Of a DNA stretch of 64,000 nt, positions 63,358 to 64,000 are shown piece after piece. The stretch comes from Bradyrhizobium sp. RP6 (GTDB lineage Bacteria; Pseudomonadota; Alphaproteobacteria; Rhizobiales; Xanthobacteraceae). The notes under the pieces were generated by a model. That model was not told the origin of the DNA. It did not search any database and saw only the letters and a program-made list of their open reading frames with translations. Within the stretch, counting starts at the first letter, position 1. Each line of letters opens with the position of its first letter. The stretch spans positions 62,001-126,000 of the forward strand of contig NZ_RQIT01000016.1 in NCBI RefSeq assembly GCF_003837805.1, in the 5' to 3' direction. The position numbers and the translations under genes were made by a program.

Positions 63358-63469
63358 GCGGGTCGCGGCTCGCCAAAGCGTTTCGATCCCGTCACAGTCA
63401 TTGAAGTAAACGCGCCGGATGAACAACGTATCCGTACGGCAGGTACCGCGGGGTAGCCGATCATCGAGT

Positions 63470-63740
63470 TCAGTGCGGATGGAGCAATCCGTCGGACCTT
63501 AGCGTGTCGATCGGTTCGGCGAGGGTAAGGCCGCGATGCAGGTAGAACCATTCTCTGGCGCGACGGTACCACTGGATGTCGAAGCGATTACGGCTAACCC
63601 AATCGAGGCGGGCGAATGGGGGGTCGAACTCTTCGCCGAGGTTCTCCGCGAACCCGGAGCGGAAGCGTTGAATGAAGCGATATTTGGTGCCGTGCCAACT
63701 TCCCAGGATATCGACGAGTAGTTGAACTGCGTCGGCCGGA
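63470..63740 (-). pseudogene. Fragment of unknown protein
   Basis: Frame reading SPDSCHYPADAVQLL, then GTKYRFIQRF, DWVSRNRFDIQWYRRAREWF and GLTLAEPIDTL to a stop at 63470. Composition is clearly protein-like, but no ATG, GTG or TTG start lies between the preceding in-frame stop and this region, so the gene has lost its start. Nothing else is seen from 63741 to 64000. Confidence 0.45.
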
Positions 63741-64000
63741 TAGTGGCAGGAATCGGGGCTCCGCCATCGAGCACCCCGCCCGCTCGGCCATAGGCTCTCA
63801 GTGGCTATTCGAACTACGGTTACGGCAAACGATCGCGGCTACCAATTGTCGCAGGCACTTTGGGCGAGACATACCCCAAGAGAGATCGACCGGGGGTCTA
63901 CACTGAACGTCGCCACGTTGGCGCAATGAGGAACAATCAAACTATCCGTTCGCCGATCGAACGCCGCAAACAGGGAGGTTTGCCAGTGCCAGTTCGTATC

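Overview
The window is high-GC DNA with alphaproteobacterial gene content. It most resembles Bradyrhizobium or a close relative: nested palindromic intergenic elements, aerobic CO-dehydrogenase-like (cox) genes, XoxF-type quinoprotein genes, OtsA/OtsB and paralogous chemoreceptors occur together. This assignment is by gene content and style only; no marker gene such as 16S is present.

Part 1 (1-20 kb) looks like resident chromosome. It holds a cox-type molybdenum hydroxylase (coxS and the start of coxL on the minus strand, coxG divergent), then a lanthanide-type PQQ alcohol dehydrogenase followed by a fused periplasmic-binding/cytochrome c protein. Next come two NarL-type response regulators and a convergent FIST-domain sensor overlapping a hybrid histidine kinase. 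These sensor and regulator types probably control the quinoprotein genes. After them are two chemoreceptor genes whose 3' halves are virtually identical DNA, a DUF3175 protein, and an MFS transporter-otsB-otsA trehalose cluster.

Part 2 (20-43 kb) begins at a tRNA-Ser(GGA) gene and looks like accessory DNA, mostly metal and stress functions. It holds an ATP-grasp-FetA-FetB operon and a long overlapping chromate-type operon (rhodanese, ChrA, PepSY, DUF1259, Fe/Mn SOD, small exported proteins, ChrA fragment). A GMC oxidoreductase fused to a DUF1080-like domain has two stand-alone relatives nearby. There is also an ABC exporter operon, a CzcA/CzcB efflux pair with a CsoR/RcnR-type repressor and a clear palindromic operator, and a decayed NicO/RcnA gene. 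The chromate and ABC operons share the same promoter-leader sequence, including a short upstream reading frame.

Part 3 (43-64 kb) is a defence-rich mobile island, AT-richer in places. Its most unusual content is a three-gene cassette that looks like a complete accessory DNA clamp loader: a catalytic DnaX-like protein, a candidate delta-like protein and a Walker-degenerate delta-prime-like protein. It is divergent from a predicted restriction-type nuclease and a DUF2958 gene. Then follow an excisionase-like gene, a P4-type integrase, a SIR2-like DUF4917 gene with an unknown partner, and a MORC-type restriction-modification cluster (GHKL ATPase, Z1 helicase, PD-(D/E)XK protein, cytosine methylase, Vsr). 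A frameshifted HNH gene and several fragments close the window. At least four genes in parts 2 and 3 carry single frame disruptions, which could be decay or sequencing error.
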